Positions 46,764 to 55,119 of a DNA stretch of 64,000 bases are shown one piece after another. The position numbers and the translations under genes are program-made. The stretch's first letter is position 1, and each line of letters starts with the position of its first letter. Origin of the DNA: Alphaproteobacteria bacterium (GTDB lineage: Bacteria; Pseudomonadota; Alphaproteobacteria; UBA7985; JAUIBT01); NCBI GenBank assembly GCA_030428255.1, contig JAUIBT010000015.1:1-64000 (forward strand), written 5' to 3'. Under the pieces are notes generated by a model. The model worked only from the letters and a program-made list of their open reading frames with translations, had not been told where the DNA came from and ran no database searches.

Positions 46764-48734
46764 CTATTCGTAATAGGTATAGCCTTCAATGCTGTCGCGG
46801 TAGGCGCCGACCAGCTCGCGACGGTCGCTGGCCTTCAACAGGCCATCTGATATGGCGGCGTCTACCTTTTGCCGGAATGCGGCCAGGCAGTCGTAGGGAT
46901 CATATTCGACGTAGGACAAAACCTGAGCGATGGTGTCGCCGACTTGCTCGTGCAACAGGACGAACCCACCATCATCGCGCAATTGGATGGTCGCCACATT
47001 GGTATCGCCGAACAGATTGTGTAGATCGCCCAAAGTTTCTTGATAGGCCCCGACGAAGAAGACTCCCAGATAATAGGTCTCCTCATCGTCGATACTGTGA
47101 ACCGGCAACGAGGGGGACTCGCCATCGCTCAAGATGAAGCGATCCACCTTGCCATCGCTGTCGCAGGTGATGTCGGCCAGAATGGCGCGCCTGTCGGGCG
47201 CCTGGTTAAGGCGCTGCAGCGGCATGATGGGGTGCAGCTGGTCAATCGCCCAGACATCCGGCAAAGACTGGAACAAAGAGAAGTTGCAGTGGTAGATGTC
47301 GGCTTCTTTATTCAGAGCCTCCATGAGATCGCCCGCCTGCGGGTCGCTGGCCGCTTGCGAGCGAATTTTCGACATGAGGTAGAGGTAGACCCGCTCAGCG
47401 CGCGCCATCTGGCGCAATCCGATAGTGCCGCGACGGAACAGTGCCCGCATCTCGTTGCGATAGAAGCTGGCGTCGTTCCAGCACTCTTGCAGGCGGTTGG
47501 CCGCCAGATAGCCCTGAACCGCAAGAAGGTCGGTCATCAGGTGGTGGTCGTCGGGCTCGGCCTCAGGGCAGGAGGGCCCGTCATACAGCGTCGTCTCCAG
47601 CACGTTGAACAGCAGCATTGAGGAGGTGGCTGTCACAGCGCGCCCGCTCTCGGTCACCAAAACGGGGTGGTCGATGCCCGCCTCGTCCATGGCATAGCGC
47701 ACGATCTCAACCACGTTGTCGGCGTATTCGGCGACCGAGTAGTTGATAGAATTCTCGTTGGCCTTTTTCTCACCTGTGTAGTCCACGCCCAGACCGCCGC
47801 CCAGGTCCAAGTGGGTCAACGGCGCGCCTTCGGCGGTCAGCTCTGTAAAATAGCGACAGGCCTCGATGGCCGCGCGGCGCACGTCGTTCACGTCGGGCAC
47901 CTGGCTGCCCAAATGCGAGTGCTGCAGCTTGAGGCAGTGCAGCAGTTCGGCATCGCGCAACTTGTCCAAGATGGCCACCAGTTGATCTGTATTGAGGCCA
48001 AAGGTCGAGCGGTCGCCCGAGCTTTCCGCCCAGTTGCCGCCTATCTTTTGCGTCAGCTTGACCCGCACGCCCAACAAGGGTTCCACGTCCAGTTCTCGGC
48101 AGACCTCGATCACGGTTTCTACTTCGCGCGGGCTTTCCAACACGATCATGGTGTTGAAGCCCAGCTTGCGCGACAAGATCGCCAGGCGAATGAATTCCGC
48201 GTCCTTAACGCCATTGCATATCACCAACGCATCTGGTGGCAGGTTTTGCGATAGGGCCACAACCAGCTCGGGCTTGGAGCCCGCCTCCAGGCCGTGAGAA
48301 AACGGACGGCCATAGTCAACCACCCGTTCAATAACCTGAGCTTGCTGGTTGACCTTGATCGGAAAGACCGCCCGATAGGCGTTCTTGTAGCCGACCCGCT
48401 CGATAGCGCCCAAGAAGGCCTTGTTGATGGCCTGGATTTCGTTTTCAAGAAAGGACGTTACGCGCAAGAGCATGGGCACATGAACATCGCGTTGCTGCAA
48501 GTCGTGGAGCATCTCCGGCAGCGAGAGTGGCGGAGCAGCGGGATTCAGCGGGTTTTTGATCGCTAGATCGCCGTTTTCCAGCACCTCGAAATAGCCATGC
48601 CCCCATCGATCGACGCCGTACAATTGAGCCGTTCGCGCGGCTTGGGACAAAGGCGTTTCGGCCTCGTTTGTCGGGCTGGTTGCAGCAGTGGCGGTCAAAT
48701 CGGCGGCTCCCCTTCCAGGCCTCTGGCGAGGCAT
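46764..48734 (-). CDS. speA: Biosynthetic arginine decarboxylase
   Basis: A PLP enzyme of about 656 residues making agmatine from arginine. The PLP lysine motif VFPIKVNQQAQVIERV, the HLGSQVPDV segment and GGGLGVDYTGEK are characteristic of the SpeA type. The frame is open to 48776 but the ATG at 48734 has AAGG six bases upstream. It is the first gene of the polyamine operon (speA, dehydrogenase, nspC, speB), which together can convert arginine to spermidine without S-adenosylmethionine decarboxylase. Confidence 0.95.
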   Translation of the reverse strand: MPRQRPGRGAADLTATAATSPTNEAETPLSQAARTAQLYGVDRWGHGYFEVLENGDLAIKNPLNPAAPPLSLPEMLHDLQQRDVHVPMLLRVTSFLENEIQAINKAFLGAIERVGYKNAYRAVFPIKVNQQAQVIERVVDYGRPFSHGLEAGSKPELVVALSQNLPPDALVICNGVKDAEFIRLAILSRKLGFNTMIVLESPREVETVIEVCRELDVEPLLGVRVKLTQKIGGNWAESSGDRSTFGLNTDQLVAILDKLRDAELLHCLKLQHSHLGSQVPDVNDVRRAAIEACRYFTELTAEGAPLTHLDLGGGLGVDYTGEKKANENSINYSVAEYADNVVEIVRYAMDEAGIDHPVLVTESGRAVTATSSMLLFNVLETTLYDGPSCPEAEPDDHHLMTDLLAVQGYLAANRLQECWNDASFYRNEMRALFRRGTIGLRQMARAERVYLYLMSKIRSQAASDPQAGDLMEALNKEADIYHCNFSLFQSLPDVWAIDQLHPIMPLQRLNQAPDRRAILADITCDSDGKVDRFILSDGESPSLPVHSIDDEETYYLGVFFVGAYQETLGDLHNLFGDTNVATIQLRDDGGFVLLHEQVGDTIAQVLSYVEYDPYDCLAAFRQKVDAAISDGLLKASDRRELVGAYRDSIEGYTYYE

Positions 48735-49118
48735 TCTTACCTTAAGGCAGCAATAAACGAGCCGCTGCTGTTTCACAAGCGCTGAACAAAATCAGGGCAA
48801 GCTTCAAGCCGCTGCGGCCAGCTTGTGCTGACACCAGCTTGGATTCGCGTCACAGCGCCACACCGATCTTTGCAACTTGGGTGGCATAGCGCAAATCGCC
48901 TGACCGAAAGGTTATATTCCCTAGTCGAAAGATTTTTCACCTACCTCAATGCGATCTAAGTCTTTCGCATGCTTGAGTTTTTTACACTTTCGGCTCGACA
49001 GCTTGCGAACGGGCCGTTTACCTCGACCAGCAGAATGCACCCTATCCAAGAGACTAGGTTCCATGACTCGGCACAAAGACCGGGCAGCCTGGCTCCTCGC
49101 TCGTCAGGTTAAACGACT
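48735..49118. other. Divergent regulatory gap between speA and the autotransporter gene
   Basis: No gene is recognised. The segment 48905-49000 is AT-rich and contains an inverted pair, CGAAAGA near 48923 and TCTTTCG near 48960. Promoters for both directions are expected here. Confidence 0.5.
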
Positions 49119-51230
49119 GTGTCTAGACATATTGCTTCCGGGGATGGAGCGCCACCCTATGGTCTGCAAATGCAGACTTGCCCATCGCTGCAATGGGCAG
49201 GTTTTGCAGTCGCTGCGGTGGCGGTCTTGATCGGCACCATGCCGAACGAAGCCACAGCCCTGGACGGCAGTCTCAATCAACTCACTTCGATCGCGCTGCC
49301 CGCCAGCAATGGTACATGCGCCTTGCAGGCGCGCGACCAGGCCAGCGACAGTTACGTAGCCCTTGAGGACGGCAGCGGAAAGCTGCAAGGGACCGGTGGC
49401 GGCAAGGTGATCAGCGCGAGCAAGGTGAGGCCCGGCAAGCAGGCCTCGGAAAGCAAATTTCAGACGGCCTGCGGCGTCACCAACGTCACGATCTCTACCG
49501 ATAGTTTCTTGGGCAACGGCACCCAGAACAACGACCCGGCTTCAGGCGTTTACGAAACTGAGCTGAGCTTTTCCTATACCGGCACGGACGGCAAGCCCTA
49601 CTTTGCCACTGCAATATTGAAGGGCCATCAGGGCATTGGCGCCTCCGAGTCCTTAAGCGTGACGGCCAGCGGATTGCTCAGCAGCTTCGCGCTCAGCTCG
49701 CCTGCGGTCTCACCTGGCAGTGCGGACGCGGCGATCTTTGGCCTGGTGTTTGCCGCCAGCGTCCAGAACCTTGACCCAAGCGATTTCCAGACCAGCGCTG
49801 GCACTTTGAGCGTCGCGGGCTCGGGCAGTCGTTATGATATCACGGTGTCCGCAATCCCCGCAGGCAGCACCGCGACGGTCAAATTTGCCGCATCGCAAAA
49901 CATTCAAGATCTGAACGGGGTTGGCCTGGCGACCCCCAGCCTGACGGTGAGTTATGAGCGCTTGGCAACGCCGCCGACTCCTACAGGGCCGACGCCTCCA
50001 GGGCCGACTCCTCCAGGGCCGATTCCTCCCGGACCGATTCCCACGCCAACGCCTTTGCCAGTACCCAGCGGGACAACGCCTGGCAGCTCAAGCGCGAATG
50101 GAGCCCCGCCGCCAAGCAGCCCGACGATCCAGGCCGCCAATCTCTTGCTTGGCGACTTGCAAGGTCGCGCGGCCGTGTCCCAGTATGCCAGCCGCGGCCG
50201 TCAGCGCTTGTCCTTGGGCGCCGCAGCCGGTCTGCTCCCCCATGCAGGCGAAGCCACCTTAGCCCCCCTGGCTGACACCCAAACCTGGAATCAGGTCGAC
50301 AGCGATGCCGTGTGGGCGCTGGTTGAGGACTACAATTTGGCCCGTACTCAGGCCAAGCTGGAGGGCCTGTCGCCAGAGACCGTGGCGCTGTTCGATCCGC
50401 GCTTTGGCCTAGAGACCACCAGCCAGGGGTTTAGTTTTTATGCTGGCCAAGGCTGGGGTGCCGTTGAGCACAGCGGCGATGTCGCTTTCACTGGCGAGGC
50501 CAGCTTTACCACTTTGGGACTAGATCTGGCCCTCGGGTCAGGCGTCTTATTGGGCGGCGGCCTGGCCCACGAGTGGGGCTCGGTGACCTTCGAAAATGAC
50601 GCCGATGGCTGGCTCAAGAAGCAGGGTTGGCGCGCAGACACCTATCTGAGCTGGCAGCTCGCGCCGGGCCTGAACCTTGAGGGCTCAGGCAGCTATGGCG
50701 TATTCGACAACCGCATTCGCAGCCAAAACGCGCTGGGCGAGACAACGAGCTACCGCAGCCAGGTCGCTGGACGCTTGGTCGGTGAATTTACTCCTCTCGG
50801 ATTGAGTCTGCGCCCCTACGCTGAGGCCAGCTACCTCTACGAGGTCAGCGAAGGCTACGTAGACAGCGCAGGACGGCACATCGGAGCCAGCATCAACGAA
50901 TTGAGCCGCTCTGCGGGCGGTGTCGAGCTGCGCGGTGGACCCGATGCGGCACTGTTTGGCCTTGCGCCCTACGTCTCGATCCAAGGTGAATGGGACTGGC
51001 TGCACGGGCCCGATGTCCAAATGGCCTCCGGGCAAAGCCTGGCGCTGGATGATTGGGGCGTGAGCTGGCGTGCGGGCATGGAAGGGCGTTTGACTGGCTT
51101 GCCGCAGGGCTATTGGCTTGGGCAGACACTTGAGCAAGCGCGCTTTGCGCTGTCCGTTGATCAAGCGGCTTTTGGGCGAGCGCAGGACACTTTGCTCGTC
51201 AACGCGTCGCTGGGCTTTGATCTGGACTAA
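49119..51230 (+). CDS. Autotransporter-like outer membrane protein, unknown passenger
   Basis: A 703-residue protein. A hydrophobic signal segment (WAGFAVAAVAVLIGTM, residues ~26-41) precedes a beta-rich passenger of ~240 residues with no recognised domain. A low-complexity PTPPG linker (residues ~287-330) leads to a C-terminal ~280-residue barrel-like domain with alternating aromatic strands and LNxxLGFDLD end. This is type V secretion-like; the terminal residue is Asp rather than Phe. Start: GTG at 49119 with AGG ten bases upstream, or ATG at 49170, which gives a more compact signal peptide. Confidence 0.75.
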   Translation: MSRHIASGDGAPPYGLQMQTCPSLQWAGFAVAAVAVLIGTMPNEATALDGSLNQLTSIALPASNGTCALQARDQASDSYVALEDGSGKLQGTGGGKVISASKVRPGKQASESKFQTACGVTNVTISTDSFLGNGTQNNDPASGVYETELSFSYTGTDGKPYFATAILKGHQGIGASESLSVTASGLLSSFALSSPAVSPGSADAAIFGLVFAASVQNLDPSDFQTSAGTLSVAGSGSRYDITVSAIPAGSTATVKFAASQNIQDLNGVGLATPSLTVSYERLATPPTPTGPTPPGPTPPGPIPPGPIPTPTPLPVPSGTTPGSSSANGAPPPSSPTIQAANLLLGDLQGRAAVSQYASRGRQRLSLGAAAGLLPHAGEATLAPLADTQTWNQVDSDAVWALVEDYNLARTQAKLEGLSPETVALFDPRFGLETTSQGFSFYAGQGWGAVEHSGDVAFTGEASFTTLGLDLALGSGVLLGGGLAHEWGSVTFENDADGWLKKQGWRADTYLSWQLAPGLNLEGSGSYGVFDNRIRSQNALGETTSYRSQVAGRLVGEFTPLGLSLRPYAEASYLYEVSEGYVDSAGRHIGASINELSRSAGGVELRGGPDAALFGLAPYVSIQGEWDWLHGPDVQMASGQSLALDDWGVSWRAGMEGRLTGLPQGYWLGQTLEQARFALSVDQAAFGRAQDTLLVNASLGFDLD
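49976..50040. repeat. 15-bp Pro-rich repeat in the autotransporter linker
   Basis: About four in-frame variants of ccgactcctccaggg encode P-(T/I)-P-P-G units between passenger and barrel. Confidence 0.85.
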
Positions 51231-51337
51231 GACGAGGGACGCGGCGTTGCTAGTATGCTAAAACCCGCCAAGCACTAGGCCCTTAGGTCTCAAAGTCTCC
51301 CAGCCCCCAAGATCCAAAGCCCCAAAGCAATAGATCA

Positions 51338-52087
51338 ATGACACTTGCAGCCGATCAGCATTTTCAGCACGGTGGCAGCGGTTATGCTGCCTTCCGCCCG
51401 ACCTATCCCTCAGCTCTGGCGCGCCAGCTTGCAGCTCTGGCACCCAACCAACAGCGCGCCTTAGATGTCGGCTGTGGTACGGGCCAGCTCAGCGTCTTGT
51501 TGGCGGATGAGTTCGAGGCCGTTGAAGCCGTCGATGTCAGCGCTGACCAACTGAAACACGCCGAAGCGCGCGCCAATCTGCGCTATCAGCAAAGTCCTGC
51601 TGAAAGCCTGCCCTTTGCCGATAACAGCATGTCCTTAATCACGGTCGGCCAAGCCGCGCATTGGTTTGACCTGCCGCGCTTTTATGCCGAGGCGCAGCGC
51701 GTGGCCCAGCCGGGCGCGGTGATAGCGCTGGTAAGCTATAGCGTCTTGTCGATTGCTGACCCCTTGAGCGCGGCCTTTCGGGCCTTCTACGCCGGTGCTT
51801 TGGCCGATTTCTGGCCGCCCGAGCGCCGCCATGTTGAGCGCGGCTATGCCGACCTGCCCTTCCCTTTCGATGAACTCCAGGCCCCAAGCCTGAGGATCGA
51901 GCGCCACTGGGACTGCCAGACCTTTTTGGGCTATGTCGAAACCTGGTCGGCGGTGAAAGCCGCACGGCGACAGGGCAGCTCTGCTGTTGTGGAGGACTTT
52001 GCGCGGCAGGCCCGCGCTCTTTGGCCCACGGGCCAAAGGCTCAACATTGTCTGGCCTGTGACCTGCAGACTCGCGCGCTTGTCCTAA
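51338..52087 (+). CDS. Class I SAM-dependent methyltransferase
   Basis: A 249-residue enzyme with a SAM-binding fold: ALDVGCGTGQLSVLLAD is motif I, VEAVDVSADQLKHAEAR follows, and LPFADNSMSLITVGQAAHWFD is the motif II/III region. The HWFD pattern and the N-terminal YAAFRPTYP resemble the trans-aconitate methyltransferase-like group. No strong ribosome site is visible. Substrate unknown. Confidence 0.88.
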   Translation: MTLAADQHFQHGGSGYAAFRPTYPSALARQLAALAPNQQRALDVGCGTGQLSVLLADEFEAVEAVDVSADQLKHAEARANLRYQQSPAESLPFADNSMSLITVGQAAHWFDLPRFYAEAQRVAQPGAVIALVSYSVLSIADPLSAAFRAFYAGALADFWPPERRHVERGYADLPFPFDELQAPSLRIERHWDCQTFLGYVETWSAVKAARRQGSSAVVEDFARQARALWPTGQRLNIVWPVTCRLARLS

Positions 52088-52270
52088 CGTCCCCAACAGA
52101 CAGCCCTGCGGCGCAGCGGCCGGAACTCATCACGCAGATAGGCGTCTGCCTGCTGCTAGTGGGCGCTTCGTTGAATTGCATTCAACCAAGACACGCTAAC
52201 TATCTGAATTTGCCGCAAATGCATTTCAAGCAGTTTTGGCACAATCGAGGTCGATGGCCCGAGCTTCGCT

Positions 52271-53266
52271 TTAGCGCTGGAAAAAGGGCTGTGCGACGGG
52301 CAGGCCATCTGCGCTGCGGGGCCAAGGCGGCACGGGCAAGCTGGGTGTGGCCTGGCTTTGTTGCAGGACTGGCGGTGCACTCGCGGGGGTAAAGGGAACC
52401 GGCGAATAGGAGCCGCCAATCGGACCCGTTGGTATCGCACCAAGCTGGCCGAAGTTCGCTCCGGCAGACGGCGCGCTGCCCTGCAACTGCGGCGGGCTGG
52501 CAAGCGCCGGAATGACCGGCGCAGAAGCCAAGCTTGGCGCGTCTCTGCGGTGTTGCTCTAGGCCCGCAATCGGGCTGCCTCCCTCAAAGGGATAAGGCAC
52601 GGCGTACCAGCGGCTTTCCAGCCCCTCGGCCTTGCGGTCGCCGGGCTGCGCATCGCCAATAAAGGTGTAAAGCGGGCGATCCTTGACCGTCCATTGGTGA
52701 TAGCCTTCGGGGCGCTGGGCGTGACCATACTCGCGGTAGGTCGGTGCATTGGGCTCAACCAAGTAGGGCTGGAAGCGCAAGTTGCAGTCATCCAAGCACA
52801 GCGGCGTGTTGCGCATGTCCCCGCTGAAGGTATAGAGCGTCATGCCGGACGTCGTGGTCAGCACATCGCGGAAGTGCGTCACAGCTCTGCCGGTTTCGGC
52901 GCGAAACCGCGGGGGAGCCGCAAAATTACCGCCCAAACTGACCGCTTGCTGAACCGGATCGTTCACCGCGGTCTGCACACCACTCAGATCTGCACGGTTG
53001 AGTTCATCAATGGACTCAGCCTTGCTTTTTATTTTTGCGCGATAGCCCCGCGAGGCGGTCTGTTCACCGGCCCCTTCTTTCAGGCGCCAATCGGACGCGC
53101 GTATGGAGTCCAACACTCCCGCTAGGGGCTTGGTTTCTTGCTTAAGCGTCGCGCCAAATTTGCGAGCGGCAGGAATTTCGGCCAGCGGGTTGGTTAGCTT
53201 GATGCCTGAATTTTGGCACCCTGTGAGAATAATCGTTGAAGCGAGCAGCAGCGCGAGCGAGCGCAT
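52271..53266 (-). CDS. Lipoprotein with COG4315/PF03640-type repeats
   Basis: A 331-residue lipoprotein: the signal peptide ends in ILTGC. Residues ~135-230 contain two repeat motifs, GMTLYTFSGD..NTPLCLDDCNLRFQPY and the later QWTVKDRPLYTFIGDAQPGDRKAEG, matching the secreted repeat of unknown function PF03640. The C-terminal ~90 residues are Pro/Ser-rich and disordered. Function unknown. A palindrome upstream at 53305-53323 may be regulatory. Confidence 0.83.
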   Translation of the reverse strand: MRSLALLLASTIILTGCQNSGIKLTNPLAEIPAARKFGATLKQETKPLAGVLDSIRASDWRLKEGAGEQTASRGYRAKIKSKAESIDELNRADLSGVQTAVNDPVQQAVSLGGNFAAPPRFRAETGRAVTHFRDVLTTTSGMTLYTFSGDMRNTPLCLDDCNLRFQPYLVEPNAPTYREYGHAQRPEGYHQWTVKDRPLYTFIGDAQPGDRKAEGLESRWYAVPYPFEGGSPIAGLEQHRRDAPSLASAPVIPALASPPQLQGSAPSAGANFGQLGAIPTGPIGGSYSPVPFTPASAPPVLQQSQATPSLPVPPWPRSADGLPVAQPFFQR

Positions 53267-53304
53267 GGCATGATCCCAATGTCATCTTTGAAATGCCATA
53301 ACTC

Positions 53305-53323
53305 TACCTCAAGTGGTGAGGTA
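53305..53323. promoter_or_regulatory. Inverted repeat upstream of the PF03640 lipoprotein
   Basis: TACCTCA-AGTGG-TGAGGTA is a perfect 7-bp inverted repeat about 40 bases before the ATG on the minus strand, in a compact AT-rich gap. Candidate operator. Confidence 0.45.
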
Positions 53324-53389
53324 AATCAAACCTCAATCGCATTTGCCCCAAAAGAGCCTTAAAGTGGCTTGCGCCCCCCACAAATCGCG

Positions 53390-54955
53390 CTAAGCGGGCA
53401 AGAAAGCGGCGCTGTACGGCAAGATAAGCTGCCCAGCGTAGTCTTGCGCTTCAGCACCAAAGTTGAAAGCACAGATCAAAGTCTGGCTGTCGCTAGCGCG
53501 TTTGAAGACCAGCATGTCATCGGGGCAATCCAACAATTCAAAATCACCGTCCAACAGCGCAGGTTGCTGCTTACGCCAGGCTAGGTGCTGCTTGGTGCGC
53601 TCATAGACCGAGCCTTGGAGGCCGACTTGGGCATTTGCGGCTTGCTTCACATGGCGCTCATCAACCGGAAGCCAGGGTTTGGCCGTACTGAAGCCGCCAT
53701 GTGCCGCCTCGCAGTCCCAGGCGATGGGCGTGCGGCAGGTGTCGCGCCCCATGAAAGCGGGGTAGAATTCGATGCCCCAGGGGTCTTGCATATCCTCACG
53801 GGTCAGGCTGTCGCTATCAACGAAGCCCAACTCCTCGCCCTGATACAGACAGTTGGAGCTGAACAAGCTGGTCTGCATCTGGGTTAGCATGACTTGCAGA
53901 TCCGCGTAGTGTTCCGGTGCGACTGCGTTGGCGCGTGCCATGCGCGACAAGGAACGCGGAACGTCGTGGTTCGACAGAGCAAAGGTCAACCGTTGGCTGG
54001 CACCAAAGTGCTGATGCGCCATTTCCAGAGCCTCCTTCAGCCCTGCGGGGGTCAATCCGCCCCAAGCCAGCAGGCCGAAGTTATAGGTGCCGTGCAATCG
54101 CCCTGGCTGGGTAAAGGTGTCGGAGACCTGCATGTAGTCCTCGCCGTGCACCTCCCCCATCAAGAAACGGTCGCCATAGGAATCCGCCAAAGCCCGCAAG
54201 CGCGCGGAAAAAGCCTGGATCGCTGGCTGGTTCAACTGGCCAGTGTCGTGGCGCTGGCGGAAGAAGGGCTGCTTGTCTTGCGGCATGTCACCAGGCACGA
54301 AGTCTTCGACCGGAAGATTGTCGATCAAGTTGCGGTCGGCCTTCATGGTGTGAATGGCATCCAGGCGGAAGCCATCGACGCCCTTGTCGAACCAGAAGCG
54401 GCAGACATCCAACATGGCCTCGACCACCTCGGGGTTGGCGTAATTGAGGTTCGGCTGCTCTTTGAGAAAATTGTGCAGATAGTATTGCTGGCGGCGCGGC
54501 TCCCAGGTCCAAGCGTGCCCGCCAAAAAACGACAGCCAGTTGGTCGGCTCGCTGCCGTCAGGCTTGGGATCTTCCCACACGAACCAGTCGGCCTTGGGGT
54601 TGTCGCACGATTGGCGGCTCTCTTCGAACCAAACGTGCTGGTCCGAACAGTGCGAGGGCACGATATCGATCATTAGTTTGAGGCCACGTGCGTGGCATCC
54701 AGCCAGCAGAGCGTCAAAGTCAGCCATCGTGCCATAATCGGGATGAATGGCACAGTAGTCCGATACGTCGTAGCCGAAGTCCTTTTGCGGCGAGGCAAAG
54801 AAAGGCGAAATCCAAATGGCGTCCGCGCCCAAATCGGCGATGTGATCCAGCTTAGCGGTGATGCCTGGCAGATCGCCGAGCCCATCGCCATTGCTGTCGT
54901 TAAACGAGCGCGGATAGATTTGATAGATCAGGGCATTGTGCCACCAAGACGACAT
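53390..54955 (-). CDS. GH13 alpha-glucosidase (oligo-1,6-glucosidase-like)
   Basis: A 521-residue cytoplasmic glycoside hydrolase. WWHNALIYQIYPRSFNDSNGDG at the start, GVDGFRLDAIHTM with the nucleophile Asp, LMGEVHG with the acid/base Glu and ALSNHDVPR with the stabilising Asp define the GH13 alpha-glucosidase group. The frame is open to 55033 but the ATG at 54955 gives the family N-terminus. Two LacI-type palindromes lie upstream, suggesting control by an oligosaccharide-responsive repressor encoded elsewhere. No sugar transporter is adjacent. Confidence 0.92.
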   Translation of the reverse strand: MSSWWHNALIYQIYPRSFNDSNGDGLGDLPGITAKLDHIADLGADAIWISPFFASPQKDFGYDVSDYCAIHPDYGTMADFDALLAGCHARGLKLMIDIVPSHCSDQHVWFEESRQSCDNPKADWFVWEDPKPDGSEPTNWLSFFGGHAWTWEPRRQQYYLHNFLKEQPNLNYANPEVVEAMLDVCRFWFDKGVDGFRLDAIHTMKADRNLIDNLPVEDFVPGDMPQDKQPFFRQRHDTGQLNQPAIQAFSARLRALADSYGDRFLMGEVHGEDYMQVSDTFTQPGRLHGTYNFGLLAWGGLTPAGLKEALEMAHQHFGASQRLTFALSNHDVPRSLSRMARANAVAPEHYADLQVMLTQMQTSLFSSNCLYQGEELGFVDSDSLTREDMQDPWGIEFYPAFMGRDTCRTPIAWDCEAAHGGFSTAKPWLPVDERHVKQAANAQVGLQGSVYERTKQHLAWRKQQPALLDGDFELLDCPDDMLVFKRASDSQTLICAFNFGAEAQDYAGQLILPYSAAFLPA

Positions 54956-54986
54956 GGCAGATCTCTTCAGCTTGAGGAACGACGCT

Positions 54987-55000
54987 TCGTAGCGCTTTGA
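54987..55000. promoter_or_regulatory. LacI-type operator-like site, proximal copy
   Basis: TCGTAGCGCTTTGA matches the perfect palindrome at 55096-55109 in 12 of 14 positions and keeps the central AGCGCT. It lies about 32 bases upstream of the glucosidase ATG. Confidence 0.55.
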
Positions 55001-55001
55001 A

Positions 55002-55022
55002 AAAGCCTTAGACGGCTTCGCC
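55002..55022 (-). terminator. Weak hairpin with T tract after mgtE
   Basis: On the minus strand AAGCC-GTCTAA-GGCTTTTT forms a short 5-bp stem followed by T residues, about 100 bases after the mgtE stop. It would separate mgtE from the glucosidase gene, but the stem is short. Confidence 0.4.
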
Positions 55023-55095
55023 GCGCGCTGCAAGCAGGAAGCAAATCACCTGCATGTTAATTGATCTTTTTCACGCCTCGGATTGCAACATGAGC

Positions 55096-55109
55096 TCAAA
55101 GCGCTTTGA
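55096..55109. promoter_or_regulatory. Perfect 14-bp palindrome, LacI-type operator candidate
   Basis: TCAAAGCGCTTTGA is fully symmetric with a central CG, the form typical of LacI-family operators for sugar genes. It lies about 140 bases upstream of the GH13 gene and just after the mgtE stop; a second copy is at 54987-55000. Confidence 0.6.
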
Positions 55110-55119
55110 ATTTTGCCTC

